From Mesorhizobium sp. (GTDB lineage Bacteria; Pseudomonadota; Alphaproteobacteria; Rhizobiales; Rhizobiaceae), in NCBI GenBank assembly GCA_004020545.1, contig SAQE01000005.1, forward strand, positions 124,001 through 188,000: a stretch of 64,000 nt of DNA, in the 5' to 3' direction. Position 1 is the first letter of the stretch. Every line of letters begins with the position of its first letter. The notes under the pieces were generated by a model. The model was not told where the DNA came from, searched no databases, and was given only the letters and a program-made list of their open reading frames with translations. The translations under genes and the position numbers were made by a program. This document shows, piece by piece, positions 57,088 to 64,000 of the stretch.

Positions 57088-57329
57088 CCGTAGATTTTCT
57101 TACCCAAGCCGAGAGCTTCGCGATCTCATCGCCATAAATAGCCGGCCCGGTTATCCGCTATCATCCTCAGAACCTCCAGAACCGCCTTTTCCCTCGTTTT
57201 TCTGTTTTCCCATTCGACATCGGTTTTCGGATCGTGCCGACGGCTTATCCTCGCATGACTTCGAACACCCAAATCCATTTCCGCCCACCGGATCCGGTGG
57301 GTCTATATCCCTATGAAAAGATCACACAC

Positions 57330-57983
57330 ATGCATCAGACCACCTCAAATCCCTCTCCAACATCCATCACATCTCAGTACGCATCGTGGTTCGACGAGAG
57401 GATCGATCAGTTCATCGCCGAGCACAAAGGCAGGTTCGATTCCGTCGCAACATTCACGAAACGGAACGGGTATTTCATCACGATCTCATTCGATCACAGC
57501 CATCGAAGCCAGCGGTTTGAGGGTTCCGCCTCAATCGACAGTCCGAAGGCGAAATCGGAGCTGGACACGTTCACCGACATATACAACTACGTGTGCAGGC
57601 AACTGATCGGAAGGAACTACCATCGCCCATCATTCGACCCGCTAAAGCCATTAGCAATCGGTTGCCTGGACATGAATGGGTCGAGATACTGGAAATCGAT
57701 GGGAGAGCTGGAAAACCCTCATATACATTCGATCTGGATTTTCACGGATCAGGCCCGAGAGGGCTTTCAAAAACTGATTGCCGACAAAGAACGGTTTCAA
57801 GCCTTCAAGGAACGGTTCTCGATTAGGGAGATGGATATCCAGGCTCTCGATCACGACCATCGAAATTTGACGGGTGAGGGTCGTGCAACTTCGTACATGG
57901 CGAAATTCATAGGGCACAACAATTCAGAGCTTCTGGTGGGAGATGATTTCAGGGTGCTACCTATTCACCACAACACGAACTAG
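57330..57983 (+). CDS. Putative HUH endonuclease (Rep-like) protein
   Basis: About 217 residues. I see the three HUH Rep motifs in order and spacing: motif 1 GYFITISFDHS (48-58), motif 2 the metal-binding His pair in NPHIHSIWIF (131 and 133), and motif 3 a Tyr-Lys pair in ATSYMAKFIGHN (Tyr189, Lys192). HUH proteins nick DNA through the Tyr to start rolling-circle replication, transfer or single-strand transposition; the single Tyr and short length recall the inovirus Gp2/YagK-like and REP-associated groups. Start is uncertain: ATG 57330, ATG 57255 or GTG 57234, none with a good ribosome-binding site; conserved-looking sequence begins at about residue 20. Function is inference from motifs. Confidence 0.65.
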   Translation: MHQTTSNPSPTSITSQYASWFDERIDQFIAEHKGRFDSVATFTKRNGYFITISFDHSHRSQRFEGSASIDSPKAKSELDTFTDIYNYVCRQLIGRNYHRPSFDPLKPLAIGCLDMNGSRYWKSMGELENPHIHSIWIFTDQAREGFQKLIADKERFQAFKERFSIREMDIQALDHDHRNLTGEGRATSYMAKFIGHNNSELLVGDDFRVLPIHHNTN

Positions 57984-57998
57984 CTCGGTTCGGCTGCG

Positions 57999-59096
57999 TC
58001 AATCTTCCTTCCATTCGAACCGCTCCTTGAGCCCATTGAGGTGGTTGAATCTGATGATGCCATTGTGCTGCAGCATTCCCACAACAATCCCGGGGTGGAT
58101 GCCAACGGACTCGGAGAATTCGACGACCTCTCTCTCCGATTTGGGTCTTGTCGCCTTAAACCTCGCAAAACGTTCGGTTCCAACGAGAACGTCTTCAGCC
58201 CATGTGTCAGCTTCATCCTCAACGCCGTCACCTTCGCCACCCTTGTCGTCAGCGAATGAGCGTCCTTTGTGCAAAACAATGTGGGCGGCCTCGTGGAAGA
58301 ACGTCCACCAGAAGTGATCATTGCTCTTCATTCTAAGGGACATCTGAATGATCGCACGATCCCCTTCGATCCATCGAGCTGATCCAAATAGGCATGTCTT
58401 TGAGATCGGCTTTTCGAGGACAAAAGCGACGCCAGCCGCTCTGCAGAGTTCGTACATGCGTGGTTCAAAGACATCCGGCGGTGTGACCGTAAGATTACGA
58501 ATTTCGCGAACCGCGGTGACAAATCGGTGTGAATCGAAGGCGTCAAGATTCATGCTGCGTGCCTTATGCTCTCCGAGGATAAGCCACGCGGCTACATGGA
58601 AATGGTCGGTATTAAATGCTCTGGACTGCCGATGGTGCACTGCAAGGCTGTCAAATCTAGCTTGCATGGCATGGGGCCCCCCAATGCCGATAAACTTGAG
58701 CAAATCCTCGACGAGCCGTGAAATATCCTTCGTGGGGCGCAGTGCACCACGGTCGATAAGCTCCTTCACGGGGAAATGGCTGATAAATTTCGAGGCCTCG
58801 TCAAGCTGCCTCTCCTTGGCAACCCTGGCTTGATGAAGGTCCCAATTCGCCTGAAGGGACGTCCAGATGTTCGCCTTCATACCAAGTACCCGCTCGAGCT
58901 TTAGCGCGGTCTCGGCAGTGACCGGATTGACACCATTGATGATCGTGCTGACAAGCTTAGGTGTCATGTCAGCAAGCCGGGCGAACTCAGCCTGGTTCCA
59001 CCCCCTACTCTCGATGTACTCAGCCAAATGCTCACCAGGATGAGTTGCCCAATCCGGTGACCAATCTCTGTTAGCTTCCGCCTTTACAGCGCCCAT
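57999..59096 (-). CDS. HigA-type antitoxin fused to ImmA/IrrE peptidase domain
   Basis: A 365-residue protein. Residues 19-80 are an XRE/HigA helix-turn-helix (HPGEHLAEYIESRGWNQAEF, LADMTPKLVSTIINGVNPVT). Residues about 200-330 are an ImmA/IrrE zinc peptidase domain with HEAAH (268-272) and a downstream Glu in EDEADTWAEDVL. In phages ImmA cleaves the partner repressor; here repressor and peptidase share a chain, a known fusion among HigA-like antitoxins. It lies downstream of the HigB-like gene on the same strand (66-base gap), so toxin comes first, as in higBA. AGGG precedes ATG 59096. Confidence 0.85.
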   Translation of the reverse strand: MGAVKAEANRDWSPDWATHPGEHLAEYIESRGWNQAEFARLADMTPKLVSTIINGVNPVTAETALKLERVLGMKANIWTSLQANWDLHQARVAKERQLDEASKFISHFPVKELIDRGALRPTKDISRLVEDLLKFIGIGGPHAMQARFDSLAVHHRQSRAFNTDHFHVAAWLILGEHKARSMNLDAFDSHRFVTAVREIRNLTVTPPDVFEPRMYELCRAAGVAFVLEKPISKTCLFGSARWIEGDRAIIQMSLRMKSNDHFWWTFFHEAAHIVLHKGRSFADDKGGEGDGVEDEADTWAEDVLVGTERFARFKATRPKSEREVVEFSESVGIHPGIVVGMLQHNGIIRFNHLNGLKERFEWKED

Positions 59097-59162
59097 AGTA
59101 TCGTACCCTATCTGCGCGCTCTTATTCTTACTTATGCGCGCTACGTTTTTCTCAGATTCAGC

Positions 59163-59495
59163 TCAGTGATAGTCCACAACACCTACAAAGGTGATTGCGG
59201 TGACCTTTGCCAAATCAACACCTCCATCCTCGTTAAGGGGAACTGGATCGTGATCCGGTCTGAAGATCAGACGCCAGTTGCCATTGATATCCACGGCGAA
59301 ACAACCTTCCCAGTCGCCGTTCAATTGGTGGCGACGAGGAGGTGGATCGTGAGGCACGTCAGCAAGGCAAGCTGCAGCAGCTAATACATCCAGCCGCATC
59401 TGAATGCGCTTTGCCTTGTCTCCAAACGCCTTCTGAAGCTCAACAGCCGAGTTGAGCTGGCGGCGAAGCCGGTTGTTTTCATAAGCGAATTCCAT
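59163..59495 (-). CDS. higB: HigB/RelE-superfamily toxin
   Basis: About 110 residues from ATG 59495 (TTG 59507 is an alternative). LAAAACLADVPHDPPPRRHQ, LNGDWEGCFAVDINGNWRLI and FRPDHDPVPL follow the RelE/HigB/ParE-like fold: GDWxGxxxVxINxxWRLxF. Such toxins cut mRNA at the ribosome when antitoxin is lost and stabilise mobile elements. It precedes the HigA-ImmA gene, and two palindromic operators lie at once upstream. Catalytic residues of the superfamily vary, so activity is inferred. Confidence 0.82.
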   Translation of the reverse strand: MEFAYENNRLRRQLNSAVELQKAFGDKAKRIQMRLDVLAAAACLADVPHDPPPRRHQLNGDWEGCFAVDINGNWRLIFRPDHDPVPLNEDGGVDLAKVTAITFVGVVDYH

Positions 59496-59507
59496 TTCCG
59501 CCGCCAA

Positions 59508-59548
59508 TTACCCGTTAGGTAACGCATCAGAGATTACCTGATAGGTAA
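59508..59548 (-). promoter_or_regulatory. Two TTACC-TAGGTAA operators before the toxin-antitoxin genes
   Basis: TTACCCGTTAGGTAA at 59508-59522 and TTACCTGATAGGTAA at 59534-59548 are two near-identical palindromes, 26 bases centre to centre (about 2.5 helical turns). The first touches the TTG alternative start of the toxin gene. They are the expected sites for autorepression by the HigA-like protein. Confidence 0.78.
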
Positions 59549-59794
59549 CACATTGACTTCAATTTGGGAAGCCCCATGCCCTCGATCAGCACGTGCCGGA
59601 CGCGACCGGTAGGAGCCAATGCCTCCGGCGGGCATATGAACACAGGGCTTGTTGGGAAGCGAAATGGAACGATCTGCAAACTTTTCGCAAATTTTTATTG
59701 AAGGGGTACTTGTGCCGACAACTTGCCGTACCTATTTACCGCCTCCGCCTGCAGGGACACCTCTGCAAGGCGCCAACGGAGGGACTCGAATCGC
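59549..59794. other. Gap between toxin operators and protease gene
   Basis: This stretch carries the divergent promoter area. Short open frames at 59593 and 59649 lack sites or resemblance. GGAGGGACTCG lies about 12 bases before the protease ATG. No gene is supported. Confidence 0.4.
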
Positions 59795-60856
59795 ATGGCA
59801 GGATCTTCATCCTCGAAAACTCAACTCGGCAAACTTGGCCTTAAGGCCTCAAAGGAATACTCCAGCGACATATACGTCTACGCTGGAACAATAGACGAAA
59901 AAGGGTATGAAGCGCTTCGCAACGAGGTGTTATTCGCCCGGCGATCAGACAAAGTCCTGCTAATCCTGATCACCACCGGCGGCTCTGATACCGCCGCTTT
60001 CAAAATCTCCAGACTTTTCCAAACTTTCTACGACAGCTTCGATATCTTCATTCCGGCTCAGTGCAAAAGTGCCGGAACGATCGTTGCGCTTGGCGCCAAT
60101 CGACTATTGATGTCTCCATTCGCGGAACTCGGGCCGATTGATGCGCAAGGCCTGCAACGAGATGAACTCGGAATCGTGGATTCGAGTTTGTCCACGCAAG
60201 CTTCTCTCGAAGCCGTCATGCAGGCGTCAGCCAAGTTCTTCGAAACGTCCGTCGCCAATCTGATCGCGCTTAGTCAGGGCAGTGTCAGTTTCAAGCTTGC
60301 TTCGGAAATATGTGGATCAATGGCAACCAGCATCGTGTCACCGCTGGTTGCCAGGATAGACCCTGCAGTGCTGGGCCGTCAGAAGCGCGGGGTGGAACAG
60401 GGGATCAAGTACGGAAGCCAATTGGCATCGATGTCAGGCAATGCTGACGAAGGTGCTGTGGCAAGCTTAGCTCTGGGCTATCCTTGCCATGATTTCGTGA
60501 TCGACTTCGCGCAGGCGAAATCGCTGTTTCGGCACGTCGAACGCGCAGAGGGAACTCTGTTAGCGTTGGCGAATGAGCTTGGCGAGCCGATCCACCACGG
60601 ATCTGAGGGTGTCATAGACATCAGAACCCTCCACAGAACAAAGCTGCCCAAGGCCCCTGAGATGCCTGATTTCGACCAGGTGCCGGAAGACTGTGGCGAG
60701 ATGCCCGAGTACGGCGCGATACCGGACGATGGCGAGATGCCAAGCTGTGACGAGCTAGCAGACGTCGCTACTTATGCCGACTGGTTTGATGGCAGGCACC
60801 AGGCGAATGACGGCTGGCCAAGCCAGGTCGACGAACTGAGTCAAAAGGCGGCGTAA
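59795..60856 (+). CDS. Clp-fold serine protease, SDH/SppA-like
   Basis: A 353-residue protein. Residues about 25-200 follow the ClpP/crotonase fold: VLLILITTGGSDTAAFKIS as oxyanion strand, nucleophile Ser92 in QCKSAGTIVALGANRL, and FAELGPIDAQ, the last typical of the serine dehydrogenase proteinase (SDH) family. The C-terminal 60 residues are acidic with repeated Pro-Asp/Glu units (PEMPDFDQVPEDCGEMPEY). No signal peptide or AAA partner is seen, so it should act in the cytosol alone. Targets are unknown. The ribosome-binding site is distant, and TTG 59723 would add 24 residues. Confidence 0.8.
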   Translation: MAGSSSSKTQLGKLGLKASKEYSSDIYVYAGTIDEKGYEALRNEVLFARRSDKVLLILITTGGSDTAAFKISRLFQTFYDSFDIFIPAQCKSAGTIVALGANRLLMSPFAELGPIDAQGLQRDELGIVDSSLSTQASLEAVMQASAKFFETSVANLIALSQGSVSFKLASEICGSMATSIVSPLVARIDPAVLGRQKRGVEQGIKYGSQLASMSGNADEGAVASLALGYPCHDFVIDFAQAKSLFRHVERAEGTLLALANELGEPIHHGSEGVIDIRTLHRTKLPKAPEMPDFDQVPEDCGEMPEYGAIPDDGEMPSCDELADVATYADWFDGRHQANDGWPSQVDELSQKAA

Positions 60857-60880
60857 ACTCACCCATTTTGCTTGAACTCA

Positions 60881-60907
60881 GGGTTTCGCCCTTCGTGGGC
60901 GAAGCCC
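60881..60907 (+). terminator. Hairpin between protease and primase-helicase genes
   Basis: GGGTTTCGCCC pairs with GGGCGAAGCCC (one G-T wobble) around TTCGT, followed by TTTC. It may end the protease transcript or act as an attenuator before the replication gene, which starts 32 bases later. Confidence 0.65.
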
Positions 60908-60938
60908 TTTCAGCTTGTGCAGCAAAAGGGGTGCTCTC

Positions 60939-63914
60939 ATGGAAATCTTCGACGAATCTGCCGTTCGGGAACAGAGCGAACGGCAAAACAGCGCCGACAC
61001 GCAGGGTCGTTGCTCAGAAGCGCAGCGTCCGGAGGAAATTAGCTGGCTAACGCGCAAAATGCGCTTGTCGATCAACCGTCGCCTGATCGACAAGAATGTC
61101 TTCGGGAACAAAGGTGCATTCACACTTGGATTTGAGCCGCATCAGCTCGACGTGATGGAGCTTCTTGACGAAGTTCTGCAGGGCTACGCCTACAGTGCGG
61201 AATACAAAGGCCCTAGAAACAATCAGAATTTCAGGGCGACCGACCTGCTTTCTGTCGACATCGATGGCACGATGACCCTTGATCAGGCGGTCGATGACCC
61301 ATTCGTCGCCGCCCATGGGACATTTATCTACACTACCGCCAGCCACACACCAGAAAAGCACCATTTTAGGATCGGTTTCGCACTGGCACGGACGATTGAA
61401 GACGGCGCGGAGATGCGCGCGGCAGTGCGATCGCTGATACTAAAATTCGGAAGCGATCCCAACGCATCGGAGCCAGCTAGAATATTCTACGGAAATCGAA
61501 AAGCTGAGGTCGTTTGGCTGAATGGGGGCATCCCTAGCTATCAGCTTGATCAACTGATTCAGCAAGGCAGGGGCGCAGACCAAAGCGATATGGATTTCGC
61601 CAGGCGTGCGTCGTCACGATCAAGCTGGCCGCTTCCGGATGATCAGCAGCTAGTCAGCGCCAAGGGTGTCATCGGCACCCTCTCTGATTTTCCACGATCC
61701 GAGTCGCTGTATTGCCCCCGTCATAAAGACACGCACCCGAGTGCATTTGTGATCGTCAATCGTAACGGGCAAAAAGGTATCCACTGCAAGGCATGCGCCC
61801 AGAGCTTTTGGCCGGCCCAGGCTACGGACAAATACGATTTCTATAGCTTCGAGGCCGCTGCTCGGGACGTAAAGAGAATCCCTAGGCCCGCCGACGACAT
61901 CGATGCCTTTTTCGATTGGTCACCCGGAAGACAGGAACTGTCGGCTGCAAATATAAGGTTCGTCGAGGAGAGATATCTCGACGACTTCCCAATTCCGGCT
62001 GGCGCGACGTTCATCAAAAGCCCTAAAGGGACCGGCAAAACGCAGATGCTGAAGCGCGTCTTGCAGCGGGAGCCCGGCAGGTTCCTGCTGATCGGGCACC
62101 GCCGCACATTGATTAGGTCGACCTGCAACAAGCTTGGCCTGGACTGCTACCTAACTGAGGATGGCCAACAGTCCGCCGTTCGACAAGACCGCTATGGCGT
62201 CTGCCTCGATAGCTTGCTCAAAATAAAAACTGATACGCCTTACGACTACATCTTAATCGACGAGTCAGAACAGGTGCTGGCGCACTTCCTTTCGTCAACA
62301 ATCGCCGAGAAGCGGATTCCCGTCCTTCACCGGTTCATACACCTCATATCACGGGCCAAACGGGTCGTAGCACTCGATGCTGACCTGTCGTGGAATTCTT
62401 TCTTGCGCATATGTGAATGGCGTCAAAAAGCGGCGGTGCCTGGCGAGAACACGATCCTCATAAACACTTTTCGAAGACCTCGCGGGACGATCCGCGTGGT
62501 TCCCACGAAACAGCAGCTTGTTGCAGAGGTTCACAAGGCAGTCGGCGCAAAAAAGAGGTGCTTCGTTACGGCGAATTCGCGAGCTGCAATTGAACGGCTC
62601 GAAGCCTCCCTTCGCAAGACCTACTCAGACGTTGCGCTAATCGCTATTACGTCTACGACGGTTAAGAAGCTCGACGACAATGTGCGGGCATTCCTTGATG
62701 ATCCAAGGCTGGAATCCACGAAATACCAAGTTGTGCTGGCGTCTCCGTCCCTAGGGACCGGCGTGGACCTGTCGTTTGAGCGCGAGCAGGACCATTTTGA
62801 CGTCGTTTTCGGACTGTTTGAACCGCTGGTCCTTACGCATTTTGACTGCGATCAACAACTTGCCCGGGTCAGGGCACCCAAAGAAGTTCGCGTATTCATC
62901 GATCCTTCGAGGTTCGGCTTCGAAACCGATCTCGAGGCTGTCACCTCAGACGCATTGCACTACGAAATGATGGGTCACTTGATAAAGGGATACAGCCCCG
63001 AAGGCCGGGTCGAGTACCACGAGTGGCGCCACAACGACCCTCTGTTTCGAATCGCCGCGTCGGTCCTTTCTTCTCAAAGGGCATCGAAAAACGACCTCAA
63101 AACAAATTTCATTGAGTACGTCGGCAGGCAGGGATGGGAGGTCAAATCTGTACCGAGCAATTTCGCCGCTCATCAGGCCGGCACTGTCGCTTGGGCAATG
63201 GGTAAAAAGTTGGCTCGGGCCGAAGCTATCCGACGGCTAATGGACGCTCGGTCTATGACCGATGAGGAGTTCGAACAGGTTTCCGCCACCCTGAAAGAGG
63301 ACGATTTCGTCGACGATGACACGCGTGCATCCTTTACCCGCTCATTCATTGAGCGGTTCTATCAAGCCAATATCTCACCAGAGCTGATCGATTTAGACGA
63401 TAATGGCCATATGAGAAGCCAGGTCATGCTTTTCGAGCAGCTGATCGACAAAAAGTTCCTAGAGTTAAAGGTCAAAATGGCCTTCGACGTGTTTTCAAGC
63501 GAAAGCCAGTCACCCGGACTTATCGCTAATAGGGGAACGAAGGGATTATTCACAACGGCGCTTCTAGCGAAGACGCCATACTATTCGCTGGGGGAATTCA
63601 ATCTGGACGCGGAATGTCGAACTGAGGACCTGACGGAGTTCGTCGATTACGTCCGCAAACACGCGATCACATTCGAAACGCAGTTCGACCGACCGGTCAG
63701 GGCCGACTTGGCTGAAAAGCCGATAAGCCAATTGAAAGCGGTTTTCCATGAAATCGGCCTCGACCTGATAAAGACTCGCACGGAATCCATCGGAGGACAG
63801 AAGTCATATCTCTACGGGATCAGACGGGACTATTTCGATCAGATGATCGATATTGCAGAAAGGCGGAGGGCAGCGGACCGTCGAGAGATACAGCCCAGGC
63901 CGGTCAGCAGTTGA
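60939..63914 (+). CDS. Primase-helicase replication protein (AEP primase plus OBP-like helicase)
   Basis: A 991-residue protein, likely the replication initiator of the element. Residues about 95-200 resemble an archaeo-eukaryotic primase/Prim-Pol core: acidic pair in LLSVDIDGTM (107-109), His in TTASHTPEKHHFRIGFAL (136, 142) and SEPARIFYGN. A zinc finger follows: Cys259, His262, Cys283, Cys286, with DTHPSAFVI as in CHC2-like fingers. From 350 it is a superfamily 2 helicase like herpesvirus origin-binding protein: Walker A SPKGTGKT (361-368), DESE (441-444), motif V SPSLGTGVDLS (602-612), motif VI QQLARVR (639-645). The C-terminal 300 residues are of unknown fold. AAAGGGG precedes ATG 60939. 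Domains are assigned by motif only. Confidence 0.78.
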   Translation: MEIFDESAVREQSERQNSADTQGRCSEAQRPEEISWLTRKMRLSINRRLIDKNVFGNKGAFTLGFEPHQLDVMELLDEVLQGYAYSAEYKGPRNNQNFRATDLLSVDIDGTMTLDQAVDDPFVAAHGTFIYTTASHTPEKHHFRIGFALARTIEDGAEMRAAVRSLILKFGSDPNASEPARIFYGNRKAEVVWLNGGIPSYQLDQLIQQGRGADQSDMDFARRASSRSSWPLPDDQQLVSAKGVIGTLSDFPRSESLYCPRHKDTHPSAFVIVNRNGQKGIHCKACAQSFWPAQATDKYDFYSFEAAARDVKRIPRPADDIDAFFDWSPGRQELSAANIRFVEERYLDDFPIPAGATFIKSPKGTGKTQMLKRVLQREPGRFLLIGHRRTLIRSTCNKLGLDCYLTEDGQQSAVRQDRYGVCLDSLLKIKTDTPYDYILIDESEQVLAHFLSSTIAEKRIPVLHRFIHLISRAKRVVALDADLSWNSFLRICEWRQKAAVPGENTILINTFRRPRGTIRVVPTKQQLVAEVHKAVGAKKRCFVTANSRAAIERLEASLRKTYSDVALIAITSTTVKKLDDNVRAFLDDPRLESTKYQVVLASPSLGTGVDLSFEREQDHFDVVFGLFEPLVLTHFDCDQQLARVRAPKEVRVFIDPSRFGFETDLEAVTSDALHYEMMGHLIKGYSPEGRVEYHEWRHNDPLFRIAASVLSSQRASKNDLKTNFIEYVGRQGWEVKSVPSNFAAHQAGTVAWAMGKKLARAEAIRRLMDARSMTDEEFEQVSATLKEDDFVDDDTRASFTRSFIERFYQANISPELIDLDDNGHMRSQVMLFEQLIDKKFLELKVKMAFDVFSSESQSPGLIANRGTKGLFTTALLAKTPYYSLGEFNLDAECRTEDLTEFVDYVRKHAITFETQFDRPVRADLAEKPISQLKAVFHEIGLDLIKTRTESIGGQKSYLYGIRRDYFDQMIDIAERRRAADRREIQPRPVSS

Positions 63915-64000
63915 TCTATCAGGTCATCAATGGATGGGAACGGGGAATTCGGATAACGGCCGAATATATATAGAAACATTTTTCTCCTATTTCACTTATC
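63915..64000. other. AT-rich end of window
   Basis: After the replication gene the sequence turns very AT-rich (ATATATATAGAAACATTTTT). No gene, comM sequence or element end is seen before the window stops. Confidence 0.5.

Larger units (their letters stand above)
55183..64000 (+). mobile_element. Left portion of an integrated element in comM
   Basis: From the comM break to the window end the DNA has lower GC, more A/T-ending codons and looser spacing than the chromosome. It contains in order: large serine recombinase, HUH-motif protein, HigA-ImmA fusion and HigB-like toxin (opposite strand), Clp-fold protease, and primase-helicase protein. No conjugation, capsid or terminase gene is visible in the 8.8 kb present. 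The far end is beyond base 64000, so its full type (plasmid-like integrative element, phage satellite or ICE) is open. Confidence 0.75.

Noticed and set aside
57088-57254. N-terminal extension of the HUH-like gene or a separate gene
   Set aside because: No ribosome-binding site and no protein-like sequence; start left uncertain.
55193-63996. TTTCTCCTA near both the left junction and the window end as an att repeat
   Set aside because: Only nine bases shared, in AT-rich DNA, and comM does not resume after the second copy.

Overview
The window is high-GC alphaproteobacterial DNA that most resembles a Mesorhizobium (Rhizobiales) chromosome. The best single indication is a 355-residue cyclic-nucleotide-gated potassium channel at 52566-53633 that looks like an ortholog of MloK1 of Mesorhizobium loti. 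The order dnaK-dnaJ-pmtA-FMN reductase-pyrF, the heat-shock type dnaK promoter and several families of dispersed palindromes also fit. No rRNA, tRNA or CRISPR array was seen.

Layout: 1-3366 holds the end of argB, a BchE-like B12/radical SAM protein and a methyltransferase. 3651-11934 is a housekeeping and regulatory stretch (GGDEF/EAL protein, Lrp-type regulator divergent from phhA, MarR-type regulator divergent from a 55-residue membrane peptide, GMC oxidoreductase with a tiny twin-arginine partner, diguanylate cyclase, HAD nucleotidase). 11995-13562 encodes three exported Asn/Gly repeat proteins, followed by a soluble NarL-type histidine kinase and a response regulator. 15582-28798 has lysine/peptidoglycan precursor genes (dapD, dapE), paired DUF805 membrane proteins, panE, a def-fmt-GNAT-truA run, rmuC, a CDF transporter and a guanidine exporter behind a guanidine-II (mini-ykkC) riboswitch. 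29019-34902 has two luciferase-like monooxygenases, an AI-2E family permease, arylamine N-acetyltransferase, an IMPase and an L,D-transpeptidase. 35384-41182 is dnaK-dnaJ-pmtA-pyrF. 42629-45844 is a tightly overlapped sugar-acid operon (SDR dehydrogenase, dgoK, dgoA, SMP-30 lactonase). 46037-54683 has another GGDEF/EAL protein, a membrane glycosyltransferase set (GT-C-like, GT2, GtrA), gshB, the MloK1-like channel and an EamA exporter.

The most unusual part is the right end. At about 55183 the reading frame of comM (YifB family Mg-chelatase-like ATPase) is intact for 33-34 codons and then stops matching. A large serine recombinase gene begins 66 bases after the broken frame ends. From there to the window edge the DNA is less GC-rich and carries mobile-element genes: the recombinase, a small protein with the three HUH Rep endonuclease motifs, a HigB-like toxin with a HigA-ImmA/IrrE fusion partner and two operator palindromes, a Clp-fold serine protease, and a 991-residue protein combining an archaeo-eukaryotic-type primase, a zinc finger and an origin-binding-protein-like helicase. 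I interpret this as the left end of an integrated, probably self-replicating element inserted in comM. Its right end lies beyond base 64000.

Start codons were chosen from ribosome-binding sites, overlaps and family length, and are stated where uncertain. Family assignments come from motif recognition only; no database search was possible.
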